A stretch of DNA of 64,000 nt from assembly GCF_029531845.1 (NCBI RefSeq), contig NZ_JAMBPV010000001.1, forward strand, positions 462,963-526,962, written 5' to 3'. Of this stretch, positions 1 to 10,612 are shown piece after piece. This DNA comes from Staphylococcus equorum. GTDB taxonomy: Bacteria; Bacillota; Bacilli; Staphylococcales; Staphylococcaceae. Position 1 is the stretch's first letter. Each line of letters opens with the position of its first letter. A program made the position numbers and the translations under genes. The notes below the pieces were generated by a model, which was not told the origin of the DNA, did no database searches, and worked only from the letters and a program-made list of their open reading frames with translations.

Positions 1-33
1 GGGCTTCTTCTCGTATTGCAAGTTCACTCATAG

Positions 34-65
34 ATCCTGAAACTAAGTTAGTTTAGGATTTTTTT
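34..65 (+). terminator. Leader terminator of the xpt operon (riboswitch-type)
   Basis: An 11-bp stem with one bulged G (ATCCT-G-AAACTA against TAGTTTAGGAT) is followed by seven T. It lies only 28 nt before the xpt start, so it must be read through for the operon to be expressed. In staphylococci xpt is governed by a guanine/xanthine-sensing purine riboswitch. The aptamer itself lies upstream of base 1 and is not visible. Bases 24-33 (TCACTCATAG) are complementary to a typical P1 3' strand of that aptamer class, which would allow an antiterminator; this part is inference. Confidence 0.75.
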
Positions 66-92
66 GTACACAAAATGAGGAGGTTTTTTCGA

Positions 93-670
93 GTGGATTT
101 GTTGAAACAGAAAGTAGAAGCAGATGGTGTCGTTATTGATGAAAAGATTTTGAAAGTGGACGGATTTTTAAATCATCAAATCGATGCAAGGTTAATGCAC
201 GATGTAGGACAAACGTTTTATGAGCAATTTAAGGACGAAGGTATTACTAAAATATTAACGATAGAGGCTTCAGGTATTGCACCAGCTATCATGGCTGCAA
301 TGCATTTTGATGTACCGTGTCTATTTGCGAAAAAAGCAGTTCCGAGTACATTAAAGAAAGATGTATTTCAAGCAGATATCCATTCATTCACAAAAAACAC
401 AACAAGTACGGTCATTGTTTCAAATGAGTTTTTAGGTGAACATGATCGCGTGTTAATCATAGATGACTTTTTAGCGAACGGCGACGCATCGCTTGGTTTA
501 AACGAAATTGTAGAAAAAGCGAATGCAACTACGGTCGGTGTTGGCATTGTAGTAGAGAAAAGTTTCCAACCCGGTAGAGAACGATTGGAACAAGCTGGAC
601 TTACAGTTTCATCACTATGTAAAGTTGCTTCTTTAAGTGGTAACAAAGTAACGTTTCTAGGGGACGAAGC

Positions 671-674
<4 letters not shown>
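93..674 (+). CDS. xpt: Xanthine phosphoribosyltransferase
   Basis: Cytosolic purine-salvage enzyme that converts xanthine and PRPP to XMP. The start is set at GTG 93 because AGGAGG (78-83) sits 9 nt before it. The ATG at 75 overlaps that ribosome site and would only add MRRFFR. The resulting 193 residues match the family length. The PRPP-binding loop is visible as VLIIDDFLANGDAS at about residues 120-133. It is the first gene of xpt-pbuX-guaB-guaA and overlaps pbuX by 4 nt (ATGA), which indicates translational coupling. The leader terminator at 34-65 implies transcription attenuation by purines. Confidence 0.95.
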
Positions 675-3441
<2,767 letters not shown>

Positions 3442-3462
3442 GTCAAAGGAGATTTAAAAGTT

Positions 3463-5004
3463 ATGGAAATGGCGAAAGAGCAAGAGCTCATACTTGTTTT
3501 AGACTTTGGTAGCCAATACAATCAATTAATTACACGTCGTATTCGTGAAATGGGAGTGTACAGTGAATTACATGACCATGAAATGAGTATGGATGAAATT
3601 AAACGTTTGAACCCTAAAGGCATTATCCTTTCTGGTGGACCAAATTCAGTTTACGAAGAAGATTCATTTACAATTGATCCAGAAATATATAATTTAGGTG
3701 TTCCTATTTTAGGTATTTGTTATGGTATGCAACTTACAACTAAATTATTAGGTGGAAAAGTTGAGCGTGCCAATGAACGCGAATACGGTAAAGCAGTTAT
3801 TAATGCTAAAACTGATGAATTATTCTTCGGTTTACCAGAAGAACAAAATGTTTGGATGAGTCATTCAGACAAAGTAATTGAAATTCCTGAAGGCTTTGAA
3901 GTCATTGCAGATAGCCCAAGCACGAGTTATGCAGCTATCGAAGATAAAGAACGTCGCATTTATGGCGTGCAATTCCACCCAGAAGTACGTCATACAGAAT
4001 TCGGTAACGATTTATTACGTAACTTTGTACGTCGCGTCTGCGATTGTACAGGCGAATGGTCAATGGAAAACTTTATCGATATTGAAATTGAAAAAATCCG
4101 TAACCTCGTTGGCGATCGTAAAGTTCTTTCTGCAATGAGCGGTGGGGTAGATTCGTCAGTAGTTTCAGTATTACTGCATAAAGCAATCGGTGACCAATTA
4201 ACATGTATCTTCGTAGACCATGGTCTTTTACGTAAAGGCGAAGGCGACATGGTAATGGAACAATTTGGTGAAGGTTTCAATATGAACATTATTCGTGTGG
4301 ACGCACAAGAACGTTTCATGAGTAAATTAAAAGGTGTATCAGATCCAGAACAAAAACGTAAAATCATTGGTAATGAATTTATTTATGTATTTGATGATGA
4401 ATCATCTAAGTTAGAAGGCGTAGACTTCCTAGCTCAAGGTACATTGTATACGGATGTTATTGAATCAGGTACGAAAACTGCACAAACAATTAAATCACAC
4501 CATAACGTTGGTGGATTACCAGAAGATATGGATTTCCAATTAATCGAACCAATCAATACATTGTTTAAAGACGAAGTACGTGAATTAGGTATCGAATTAG
4601 GAATTCCAGAACATTTAGTATGGAGACAACCATTCCCAGGTCCTGGACTTGGTATTCGTGTACTTGGAGAAATCACAGAAGATAAACTAGAAATTGTACG
4701 TGAATCTGATGCGATTTTAAGACAAGTTGTACGTGAAGAAGGTCTTGAACGTGAGATTTGGCAATACTTCACGGTATTACCAGGCATCCAATCTGTAGGT
4801 GTTATGGGAGACTACCGCACGTATGATCACACAGTAGGCATTCGTGCTGTAACTTCTATTGATGGCATGACAAGTGACTTCGCACGCATTGACTGGGAAG
4901 TCTTACAAAAGATTTCAAGTCGTATTGTAAACGAAGTAGACCACGTCAACCGTGTCGTCTATGACATTACATCTAAGCCACCAAGCACAATCGAGTGGGA
5001 ATAA
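3463..5004 (+). CDS. guaA: GMP synthase (glutamine-hydrolysing)
   Basis: Converts XMP to GMP using glutamine and ATP. A class I glutamine amidotransferase domain occupies the N-terminal third, with Cys86 (GICYGMQ) and His172/Glu174 (QFHPEV) as the catalytic triad. The ATP pyrophosphatase P-loop is SGGVDSS at about 226-232, and the C-terminal dimerisation domain ends in [10 protein letters not shown]. The length, 513 residues, and the MEMAKEQ start agree with the staphylococcal protein. It is the last gene of the operon and is followed by a strong terminator. The 3' end of guaA is a common integration site for mobile elements, but no integrase follows here. Confidence 0.97.
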   Translation: MEMAKEQELILVLDFGSQYNQLITRRIREMGVYSELHDHEMSMDEIKRLNPKGIILSGGPNSVYEEDSFTIDPEIYNLGVPILGICYGMQLTTKLLGGKVERANEREYGKAVINAKTDELFFGLPEEQNVWMSHSDKVIEIPEGFEVIADSPSTSYAAIEDKERRIYGVQFHPEVRHTEFGNDLLRNFVRRVCDCTGEWSMENFIDIEIEKIRNLVGDRKVLSAMSGGVDSSVVSVLLHKAIGDQLTCIFVDHGLLRKGEGDMVMEQFGEGFNMNIIRVDAQERFMSKLKGVSDPEQKRKIIGNEFIYVFDDESSKLEGVDFLAQGTLYTDVIESGTKTAQTIKSHHNVGGLPEDMDFQLIEPINTLFKDEVRELGIELGIPEHLVWRQPFPGPGLGIRVLGEITEDKLEIVRESDAILRQVVREEGLEREIWQYFTVLPGIQSVGVMGDYRTYDHTVGIRAVTSIDGMTSDFARIDWEVLQKISSRIVNEVDHVNRVVYDITSKPPSTIEWE

Positions 5005-5016
5005 TATTTTGAAATG

Positions 5017-5055
5017 AAACACCCCCTTAGGCATAGGCTTGAGGGGGTGTTTTTG
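5017..5055 (+). terminator. Terminator after guaA
   Basis: AAACACCCCCTTA pairs with TGAGGGGGTGTTT around a 10-nt loop, followed by a T-run. It ends the xpt-pbuX-guaBA transcript. Confidence 0.92.
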
Positions 5056-5191
5056 TGATTTTCTGAGATAGATAATTTTAGTGCCCTGGGTTGAAAAAAT
5101 GCTCGGAATTTTTATATAAATATATTTTAAGTTGTTGTAAACTATATCCGGAAACACTTCTATAAATATTCAACATAAGGAGGCAAATATA

Positions 5192-5257
5192 ATGTGTGAA
5201 AATTTTATCGAATTTGTATTTGAACAGTTAAATATCAAGAAAAGTGTAGCTGTATGA
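5192..5257 (+). CDS. Micro-ORF 1, 21-aa peptide (unknown)
   Basis: A 21-codon frame begins MCENFIEFVFEQLN and ends in KKSVAV. It was picked because AAGGAGG lies 8 nt before the ATG, an unusually good ribosome site for an otherwise empty AT-rich stretch. The N-terminal two thirds can be drawn as an amphipathic, acidic helix. Its TGA overlaps the ATG of the next micro-ORF, so the two look translationally coupled. I do not recognise a family. It could be a small secreted peptide, a leader peptide or a chance frame; translation is an inference from the Shine-Dalgarno site. Confidence 0.45.
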   Translation: MCENFIEFVFEQLNIKKSVAV

Positions 5258-5328
5258 ATTATATAATGTATTTATTTTGTATGTTTATTTGGGTAATATT
5301 GTTAGTGGGTACATCTATATTTGATTAG
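5254..5328 (+). CDS. Micro-ORF 2, 24-aa hydrophobic peptide (unknown)
   Basis: A 24-codon frame starts at the ATG of an ATGA overlap with micro-ORF 1 and ends at TAG 5326-5328. The product begins MNYIMYLF and continues FIWVILLVGTSIFD, a single hydrophobic segment long enough to cross a membrane, with no charged residue before the terminal Asp. It has no ribosome site of its own apart from the upstream frame, which fits coupling. Small hydrophobic peptides of this size include type I toxins and membrane-protein modulators, but nothing in the sequence picks one. No family is recognised. Confidence 0.4.
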   Translation: MNYIMYLFCMFIWVILLVGTSIFD

Positions 5329-5393
5329 TCGAATTATAAATTTTATTTATAAGGTTTTATATGATGTAATTTATGATATAAATGTTAAAATGG

Positions 5394-5425
5394 ATGTCCT
5401 TATACAAGTGTTTGTATAAGGACAT
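5394..5425. promoter_or_regulatory. Perfect 14-bp hairpin upstream of psiE
   Basis: ATGTCCTTATACAA and TTGTATAAGGACAT are exact complements around the tetraloop GTGT. There is no T-run after it (TTCTCAAG), so it is a poor terminator. It ends 10 nt before the psiE ribosome site and may be an operator or a leader hairpin. Confidence 0.5.
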
Positions 5426-5451
5426 TCTCAAGTTAAGGAGATTTATTAATA

Positions 5452-5844
5452 TTGAACAAAGTGATAGATTATTTCACTAAAGCACTTTATTTTTGTTTAA
5501 ACCTCTGTATTGCAATATTAGGAGTTATTTTAGTCGTATTTTTATTTCAAGAATGTTGGGGTATGATTTATACCTTTATAGAAAATAAAAATGTGAAGTA
5601 TAATTATGTCGTAGAGAAAATGTTGATTGCTTTCATGCATATCGAATTCATACTTTTAATCATACAATATTTCAGAAAGAATTATCATTTCTCATTACAA
5701 TTTTTTATTTATGTAGGAATTACGGCAGTGATTCGATTTATTATTGTAGAGCATTATAATGCAATTGAAACATTGCTTCTTGCAGTGACAATTGGTGTAT
5801 TAATATTTTGCTTACACTTATTGAAACGCTATTCATTAGATTAA
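5452..5844 (+). CDS. psiE: PsiE family membrane protein
   Basis: A 130-residue integral membrane protein with four predicted transmembrane segments, resembling the phosphate-starvation-inducible PsiE family, whose biochemical role is unknown. The start is a TTG with AAGGAG 11 nt upstream; there is no ATG near the N-terminus. The VVEKMLIAFMHIEFILLI segment followed by a basic loop and FIIVEHYN is typical of the family. It is preceded by a perfect hairpin (5394-5425), and a small basic gene follows after about 70 nt. Family membership is moderately sure; function in phosphate stress is only by name. Confidence 0.75.
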   Translation: MNKVIDYFTKALYFCLNLCIAILGVILVVFLFQECWGMIYTFIENKNVKYNYVVEKMLIAFMHIEFILLIIQYFRKNYHFSLQFFIYVGITAVIRFIIVEHYNAIETLLLAVTIGVLIFCLHLLKRYSLD

Positions 5845-5914
5845 AAATTAAGACGCAGATTTTGTGACTGAAATACTAATAAGCATTTAGAATGTAAAAA
5901 AGGGAGATTTATAA

Positions 5915-6073
5915 TTGATAAAAAAGGTAAAAAGCACATTAAGTAAATATGTAAAAAACGGTAAATTAGAGCAAGGCTTGTATAAAATAAGTGATAAACT
6001 TAAAAAGAAAACAGGAAAAGATTACTCAAAATATGTAAGTAAAATAATGGATCAATTACGTAAAAGAGTATAA
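5915..6073 (+). CDS. 52-aa basic protein resembling MT0933-type antitoxins
   Basis: A 52-codon frame from TTG 5915 (GGGAG at 5902-5906, 8-nt spacing) to TAA 6073. The product is very lysine-rich. It contains LEQGLYKISDKLKKKTGKDY, which matches the helix-turn pattern of the small antitoxin-like family PF14013 (Rv0909/MT0933 type), where an invariant KTG.KY follows a DK.. helix. No toxin partner of that family lies next to it. It follows psiE and ends just before a terminator, so the two may share a transcript. The gene is likely real; its role as an antitoxin is not shown. Confidence 0.6.
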   Translation: MIKKVKSTLSKYVKNGKLEQGLYKISDKLKKKTGKDYSKYVSKIMDQLRKRV

Positions 6074-6097
6074 TATAACCTGAAAATAGAATCATTT

Positions 6098-6143
6098 GAA
6101 ACAATGGAGCGCACTTGCTAGAGTGTCTTCATTGTTTTTTTGT
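6098..6143 (+). terminator. Terminator after psiE and the 52-aa gene
   Basis: AACAATG-A pairs with T-TCATTGTT, enclosing a CACT/AGTG inner stem, followed by seven T. Confidence 0.75.
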
Positions 6144-6442
6144 AGTGAATTTATGTTCTAAACGACGATGTAATTAGTGATCATATTAATGAAAGGCGTA
6201 GTGTACACAGGTTTAACTGAAAATAAAATGAGTCGAGCAACACAATATATTCGTATCAAAGATTAAAAATTAAAATTAAATTAGAAATAGGGGTGTACAA
6301 AATGAGTATAACTCGTTATAATAGGTATTAAGTAATTTAGTTCGTGAAATTGATTTGTAGTTTTATTCTTTTGAATTTACTCCTTTTGATTTTTTAAGAC
6401 AGATTACAAATATTAGTGCAAAAGCACATGGAGGAATTTAAT
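6144..6442. other. Gene-free stretch and cspA 5' leader
   Basis: No convincing gene. A nine-codon frame (MSITRYNRY) at about 6302 with a weak ribosome site and a short open stretch at about 6195-6266 look like decayed coding remnants of unknown origin. The 3' part is probably the long untranslated leader usual for cspA. It contains a GTGC-AAAA-GCAC hairpin at 6416-6427 abutting the ribosome site and an upstream ACTCC (about 6380) able to pair with it. Confidence 0.4.
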
Positions 6443-6643
6443 ATGAATAACGGTACAGTTAAATGGTTTAATGCAGAAAAAGGTTTTGGTTTCATCGAGG
6501 TTGAAGGTGGAAACGACGTATTCGTACACTTCTCAGCAATCACTCAAGAAGGCTACAAATCATTAGAAGAAGGCCAAGCTGTTGAATTCGAAATCGTTGA
6601 AGGCGACCGCGGTCCTCAAGCAGCTAACGTTGTTAAATTATAA
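6443..6643 (+). CDS. cspA: Cold shock protein
   Basis: A 66-residue single cold-shock domain (OB fold) that binds single-stranded RNA/DNA and acts as an RNA chaperone. RNP1 (KGFGFIEV) and RNP2 (DVFVHFSAI) are both present. The start is ATG 6443 with GGAGG (6430-6434) 8 nt before it. An in-frame upstream codon at 6416 falls in the leader hairpin and is rejected. The C-terminal [18 protein letters not shown] is the CspA type rather than CspB or CspC of staphylococci. A good terminator follows, so it is monocistronic. Confidence 0.93.
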   Translation: MNNGTVKWFNAEKGFGFIEVEGGNDVFVHFSAITQEGYKSLEEGQAVEFEIVEGDRGPQAANVVKL

Positions 6644-6651
6644 TAACGGCT

Positions 6652-6679
6652 AAAAGACGAGTATAACTCGTCTTTTTTT
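6652..6679 (+). terminator. Terminator after cspA
   Basis: AAAGACGAG-tataa-CTCGTCTTT followed by a T-run. Confidence 0.9.
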
Positions 6680-6751
6680 ATGCCCAAATTTAATTTTAAA
6701 ACGACTAATAATAGTATAAAACGTAAAACCCTTTAATCTAATATAGTGAAT

Positions 6752-6897
6752 TGACTCCAAATTGTGGGAATACAATAAAAACACTTTCGTTGAATTCATA
6801 CATTAAAATAAATTTATACGGAGGTGTTTTTTCTATGAAAAGAGTTGTTTATTCATTCGAAACCAAAAACAAAGTGATTGAGATGAAAATGGAATTA
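6752..6897 (+). mobile_element. Remnant of the left end of an IS3/IS150-type insertion sequence
   Basis: From TGACTCCAAATTGTGGG onward the sequence looks like an IS left end. It is followed by a strong ribosome site (GGAGGTG, 6820-6826) and the ATG at 6835 of a typical IS150-group OrfA N-terminus, with the pattern YSFETKNKVIEMKM at residues 6-19. The helix-turn-helix that should follow is missing: after about 20 codons the frame runs into unrelated sequence. No right end or orfB is seen. The exact left boundary is an estimate. Confidence 0.6.
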
Positions 6898-6993
6898 AAA
6901 GAAGACGTTTTTTTAAGAAAGGTGAAAAACCTCGAACTCATCACATTCATGTATTTCGAAGTACAGATGACTATGAGATTAATCGTCATATAG
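6835..6993 (+). pseudogene. Chimeric frame: IS OrfA N-terminus joined to out-of-frame GrpB-family sequence
   Basis: A 52-codon frame starts as an IS150-type OrfA and then reads through the remnant of a different gene in the wrong frame (ELKEDVFLRKVKN onward). The C-terminal half therefore has no biological pedigree. It keeps a strong ribosome site and could still be translated as a junk peptide. It is listed as a deletion or recombination scar between an insertion element and a resident gene. Confidence 0.55.
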
Positions 6994-7118
6994 CACTAAG
7001 ATATTACTTGCGTGCACACGAATACAGTGAATTTTAAAAAAAGTTAGCACAATATTTTCGCTATGATATAGATGGATATTGTGAAGGAAAAGATATTTTA
7101 ACATGGTATTTGAATTAA
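6903..7118 (+). pseudogene. GrpB / UPF0157 family remnant
   Basis: In the frame starting at 6903 the sequence reads RRFFKKGEKPRTHHIHVF, then HIALRYYLRAH, the hallmark C-terminal part of GrpB (UPF0157, nucleotidyltransferase-like) proteins. A stop follows EYSEF, and after a one-base shift the family continues as KKLAQYFRYDIDGYCEGKD to a final stop. The N-terminal two thirds of the protein are absent, replaced by the insertion-sequence fragment. It is non-functional, with a truncation, a frameshift and an internal stop. Confidence 0.75.
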
Positions 7119-7155
7119 CAAGAGAGAATTAAAGCGTAGTTTGAAAAAAATATTT

Positions 7156-7199
7156 AAATGCCCTTGTCTTCAGATTATTACTCTGAGACAAGGGCATTT
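7156..7199. terminator. Bidirectional terminator 3' of pucR
   Basis: AAATGCCCTTGTCT pairs exactly with AGACAAGGGCATTT, with a further AGA/TCT pair inside. It lies downstream of pucR on the minus strand and after the GrpB remnant on the plus strand. Confidence 0.85.
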
Positions 7200-7233
7200 G
7201 TTGTAAATTTTTGAAAAATAGTAGCGTACAAAA

Positions 7234-8853
7234 TTAATCCGCCATAGTGAAATCAGAAAGGTATAAGGCAATTCGAATATTTAACGAATACATCGGATCT
7301 TCAATATTCACACCAATCAAGTTACTACATTTATTAATTCTATATTTAACAGTATTACGGTGAATATATATTTTTTCAGCAGTTTTTGTTATATCACATT
7401 GGTTATCCATATAGACTTGTAAAGTTTGTTTCAGTTCTACATCCTTTTTGTTTTTAGGATAGCTTAGTGGCCCTAAATTATGTTTAATAAAGGGCTGTAA
7501 TTTCTCTTTAGGTATTAATTGTAAAAGCTCTTTTATATCTTTTGACTGATAGTAAGAAATAAATTCCTGTTTATTTTTTAGTGAACCATTTTCAAATGCT
7601 TCATTTGCTTCGAAAAATGAGGAGGATATCTCCGTGAACTCTGTAACTTCATTGCCTATACCAAAGGAAATACTTCCTTCAAAATGATTACCGTAGCTAT
7701 TTTGAATTTGCACAAGATAGTCATAATAATAGTCATGTCGATTTTGCATTAAAATAGCAAAACGATTCGTACTTGGTATTTTGTAAATACTAATATAATC
7801 ATCTATCTCAGTAAACATGTGTTGTAGCCAGTGAAATGTTAGTTGATATCGTTCATTGAGATAATAACTATTTTCTAAACTATCTGGAGTATCAATGTCA
7901 CAAATAATAATTTGATAATAATCAGATTCAAAAATATTATAGCGTTTGAGCAATTCTGCATGTCTTTTAATAGAAAGCGTTTGGTCATTTTGGTTATTAA
8001 CTAAAGATTCAAAAAAGCGATTAATATCATTTTGCTCTGCTTCTTCAATTTTTGTATTTTTGTATAATGCGAAACTCAATACACTGACGACTTGTTCAAT
8101 TGTCAATAAGCTGAAAGGATACGACAATTTATTGACTTGTGAGACCATTAAATAGTAAGGGAAATACGTATATCCCAAAACTTTAAAGATGACATGATCT
8201 TTATTTTCAAAAACTTGTTTATTTTTATCATAAACAGATGACTGCTTATAATGATTAAGGAAATAACCAATATGTTCGTTAGTTAACTTTTTATTTTGAT
8301 CATAATGATGACTTAATGCCTTAGGTGCTTTGAAAGGATCGAAAAGTATGATAGGTACGCCTAGTAGCTTGCTCATACGTTGAATCATTGTATTGATACT
8401 ATAACCTTTGATGAGTAGTTGATTTAGCTCTTGTTGGATACGTAAAGCATAGTTTAGTTTTCCAGTTTCTGAATCTGAAATATAAGAAGAAATTTGGTGT
8501 GTAATTTCACCTAAATTCCAATTTTCTGGAATTTCTATCAATGGAAAACCTAATTTATCTGCAAAGGCGATAACATCTTTGTCGATTTCATATAAAAATC
8601 TAGAGACTTTTATACCAAGACCTGCCGTATTTATATCATGTAAATCTTTAATCAGTCTTTTTAAATCTACTTGATTCTCTTGAAATAAAACGCCGGTTGT
8701 GAGTATAAAAGAGTTTTGAGATGTGAAATGTTTGATGTCATTATTTTCAGTAATATCTAAATTTGAAACTTCTGATGACAAATCTCCGTTTTTGTTAATC
8801 AGTTCTAACCCTTTAAACTGAGGAATGGACAAAATTTCGTTTAGTGTAGTCAT
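7234..8853 (-). CDS. pucR: PucR-family transcriptional regulator of purine/allantoin catabolism
   Basis: A 539-residue regulator with an N-terminal PucR-like domain (about 1-125, starting MTTLNEILSIPQFKG) and a C-terminal PucR helix-turn-helix (about 470-520, YIHRNTVKYRINKC). Between them lies a GGDEF-like central region typical of CdaR/PucR proteins. The start is ATG 8853 with GGAGG 7 nt upstream; an upstream in-frame ATG at 8874 overlaps that site. It is transcribed away from the allantoin permease, the usual place for the local regulator. In B. subtilis PucR activates ureide genes in response to allantoin-type inducers; the same role here is inferred. Confidence 0.85.
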   Translation of the reverse strand: MTTLNEILSIPQFKGLELINKNGDLSSEVSNLDITENNDIKHFTSQNSFILTTGVLFQENQVDLKRLIKDLHDINTAGLGIKVSRFLYEIDKDVIAFADKLGFPLIEIPENWNLGEITHQISSYISDSETGKLNYALRIQQELNQLLIKGYSINTMIQRMSKLLGVPIILFDPFKAPKALSHHYDQNKKLTNEHIGYFLNHYKQSSVYDKNKQVFENKDHVIFKVLGYTYFPYYLMVSQVNKLSYPFSLLTIEQVVSVLSFALYKNTKIEEAEQNDINRFFESLVNNQNDQTLSIKRHAELLKRYNIFESDYYQIIICDIDTPDSLENSYYLNERYQLTFHWLQHMFTEIDDYISIYKIPSTNRFAILMQNRHDYYYDYLVQIQNSYGNHFEGSISFGIGNEVTEFTEISSSFFEANEAFENGSLKNKQEFISYYQSKDIKELLQLIPKEKLQPFIKHNLGPLSYPKNKKDVELKQTLQVYMDNQCDITKTAEKIYIHRNTVKYRINKCSNLIGVNIEDPMYSLNIRIALYLSDFTMAD

Positions 8854-9036
8854 GTTTGAATCCTCCGTTTCCATCTTCTTATATAATTAGGAATATTATT
8901 GTTTCTGTCAATTTATATTCATATATACTTATATAATAGTATAAATCCTATAAAAAATAATGTTATATAAAAATTATTATACACATGTTTTGTTCAAAAT
9001 ATATAATGTTTCACTTAATATATGTCATTACTAACA

Positions 9037-9054
9037 AAGAAAAACGCTTACATA
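9037..9054 (+). promoter_or_regulatory. cre-like site upstream of the allantoin permease
   Basis: AAGAAAAACGCTTACATA matches the CcpA consensus WWTGNAARCGNWWWCAWW except at the T and G of the left half. It lies about 70 nt before the permease start in the pucR-permease intergenic region. It would link ureide uptake to catabolite repression. Confidence 0.4.
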
Positions 9055-9121
9055 AGTAATAAACTAATTATTAAAGATTAAAAAAGTTATTAGCTTATTA
9101 AAGCAAAGGAGATATATATAG

Positions 9122-10612
9122 ATGGGGAGACAGGGGAATGAAACAGTTTATGACCAATCTTTCTTTGAAAAGCGTGGTTATAATAAAGACATAATGCCGA
9201 AGACATCAACGCAGAGAAATAATTCTGCATTCAACTTTTTCACTTTATGGATGGGTGCTGTTCATAATATACCTAACTATACAGCAGTTGGTGGGTTTCT
9301 ATTAATAGGATTATCACCATTGCAAGTAATATTTGCATTGATTCTAAGTTCATTTGTTATTGCGATGTTACTAGTTGCTAATGGCTATGCCGGTTCTAAA
9401 TATGGCATACCTTTTGCAATGCAATTACGAGATACATATGGCGATATTGGTGCTAAATTACCTGGTGTGTTACGTGGTGTTGTTGCTGGAATCGCATGGT
9501 TTGGTTTACAAACATTTGCAGGTTCTCAAGCATTATTAATTTTATTAAATAAAATTTTTCCAGGATTTGAAAATATTGGGGGTGGGATAACAATCTTAGG
9601 TATTTCAGTACCTGGCCTTATCGCCTTTTTGATTTTCTGGGCAATTAGTTTTGCAATTGGTTTTGGTGGAGGAGATATATTAAATAAATTCACTGCTATA
9701 TTGAATCCTCTGATTTATATTGTATTTGGTGGTATGGCCATATGGGGTCTTACTGTCGCTGGTGGTTTCAGTAATATTATGAATTATGAGATATCAACGA
9801 AAACAGATGGCATTATTTATCCAGCGATATTATCATTTGTTTTGATTTTCAACTCTTTATTAGGTGTTTGGGCAGGCCCAGGGTCAAGTGTTTCAGACTT
9901 CACACAAAATGCAAAATCTACTAAAACTCAAATTATTGGTCAAATTTCAGGTATTGTTGTTGCACATGTCTTATTCGCGATTGCGAGTGTGTTTATCATT
10001 ATCGGTGGTTCAATTTACCTAGGACATCAAGAGTGGAATATTTTAACTATTATTAATGAATGGAGTAACTTCTGGGCAATATTGATCTCGACAGGTGTAC
10101 TATTAATGACAACCATTTCTACTAATGCAACGAGTAACATTATACCTGCTGCATATCAATTGAGTGCATTACTACCTAAGTGGATTAACTACAAACGAGG
10201 TGTAGTAATTGCTTCAGTACTAAGTGTTGTCATTATGCCATGGAAAATGATGGAAAGCGAAGACAGTATCTTTTTATTCTTAAATGCAATTGGTGCGATA
10301 CTTGGTCCTGTTGCTGGTGTAATGATTGTGCATTTCTACCTAGTAACCAGATGTCATATAGATATTGATAAATTATATTTTGATTTGCATGACAAAAACG
10401 TAAAAATACAAAGAATTAACGTTTCTGCCTATATCGCAACAATATTAGGTGTTGTGATATCACTACTAGGTTTCTTGCCAGCGTTTACAGTGATTTCTGA
10501 TTTTTCATGGTTTATAGGATTCTTTATATCCAGTTTAGTTTATATAGTTTTGCATTATTCAGTTAAATTATTTTCAAAAAAACAAGAAGGAGTGAATTAT
10601 AATGAAATATGA
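9122..10612 (+). CDS. pucI: NCS1-family allantoin permease
   Basis: A 496-residue membrane protein of the nucleobase-cation-symport-1 family with about 12 transmembrane segments. The NCS1 signature is seen in the first helices (FNFFTLWMGAVHNIPNYTAVGG) and in AWFGLQTFAGSQ. Being divergent from pucR and overlapping allB by 11 nt makes allantoin the expected substrate, as for B. subtilis PucI. AAGGAG precedes the ATG. Related carriers take hydantoins, cytosine or purines, so the substrate is assigned by context. Confidence 0.85.
   Translation: MGRQGNETVYDQSFFEKRGYNKDIMPKTSTQRNNSAFNFFTLWMGAVHNIPNYTAVGGFLLIGLSPLQVIFALILSSFVIAMLLVANGYAGSKYGIPFAMQLRDTYGDIGAKLPGVLRGVVAGIAWFGLQTFAGSQALLILLNKIFPGFENIGGGITILGISVPGLIAFLIFWAISFAIGFGGGDILNKFTAILNPLIYIVFGGMAIWGLTVAGGFSNIMNYEISTKTDGIIYPAILSFVLIFNSLLGVWAGPGSSVSDFTQNAKSTKTQIIGQISGIVVAHVLFAIASVFIIIGGSIYLGHQEWNILTIINEWSNFWAILISTGVLLMTTISTNATSNIIPAAYQLSALLPKWINYKRGVVIASVLSVVIMPWKMMESEDSIFLFLNAIGAILGPVAGVMIVHFYLVTRCHIDIDKLYFDLHDKNVKIQRINVSAYIATILGVVISLLGFLPAFTVISDFSWFIGFFISSLVYIVLHYSVKLFSKKQEGVNYNEI

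Noticed and set aside
5005..5451. Possible genomic-island attachment site at the 3' end of guaA
   Set aside because: guaA is a known integration locus in Gram-positives, but there is no integrase, no direct repeat of the guaA end that I can find, and no foreign gene block.
6302..6328. Nine-codon frame MSITRYNRY upstream of cspA
   Set aside because: Very short, weak ribosome site, several stops follow; more likely a decayed remnant or part of the cspA leader.
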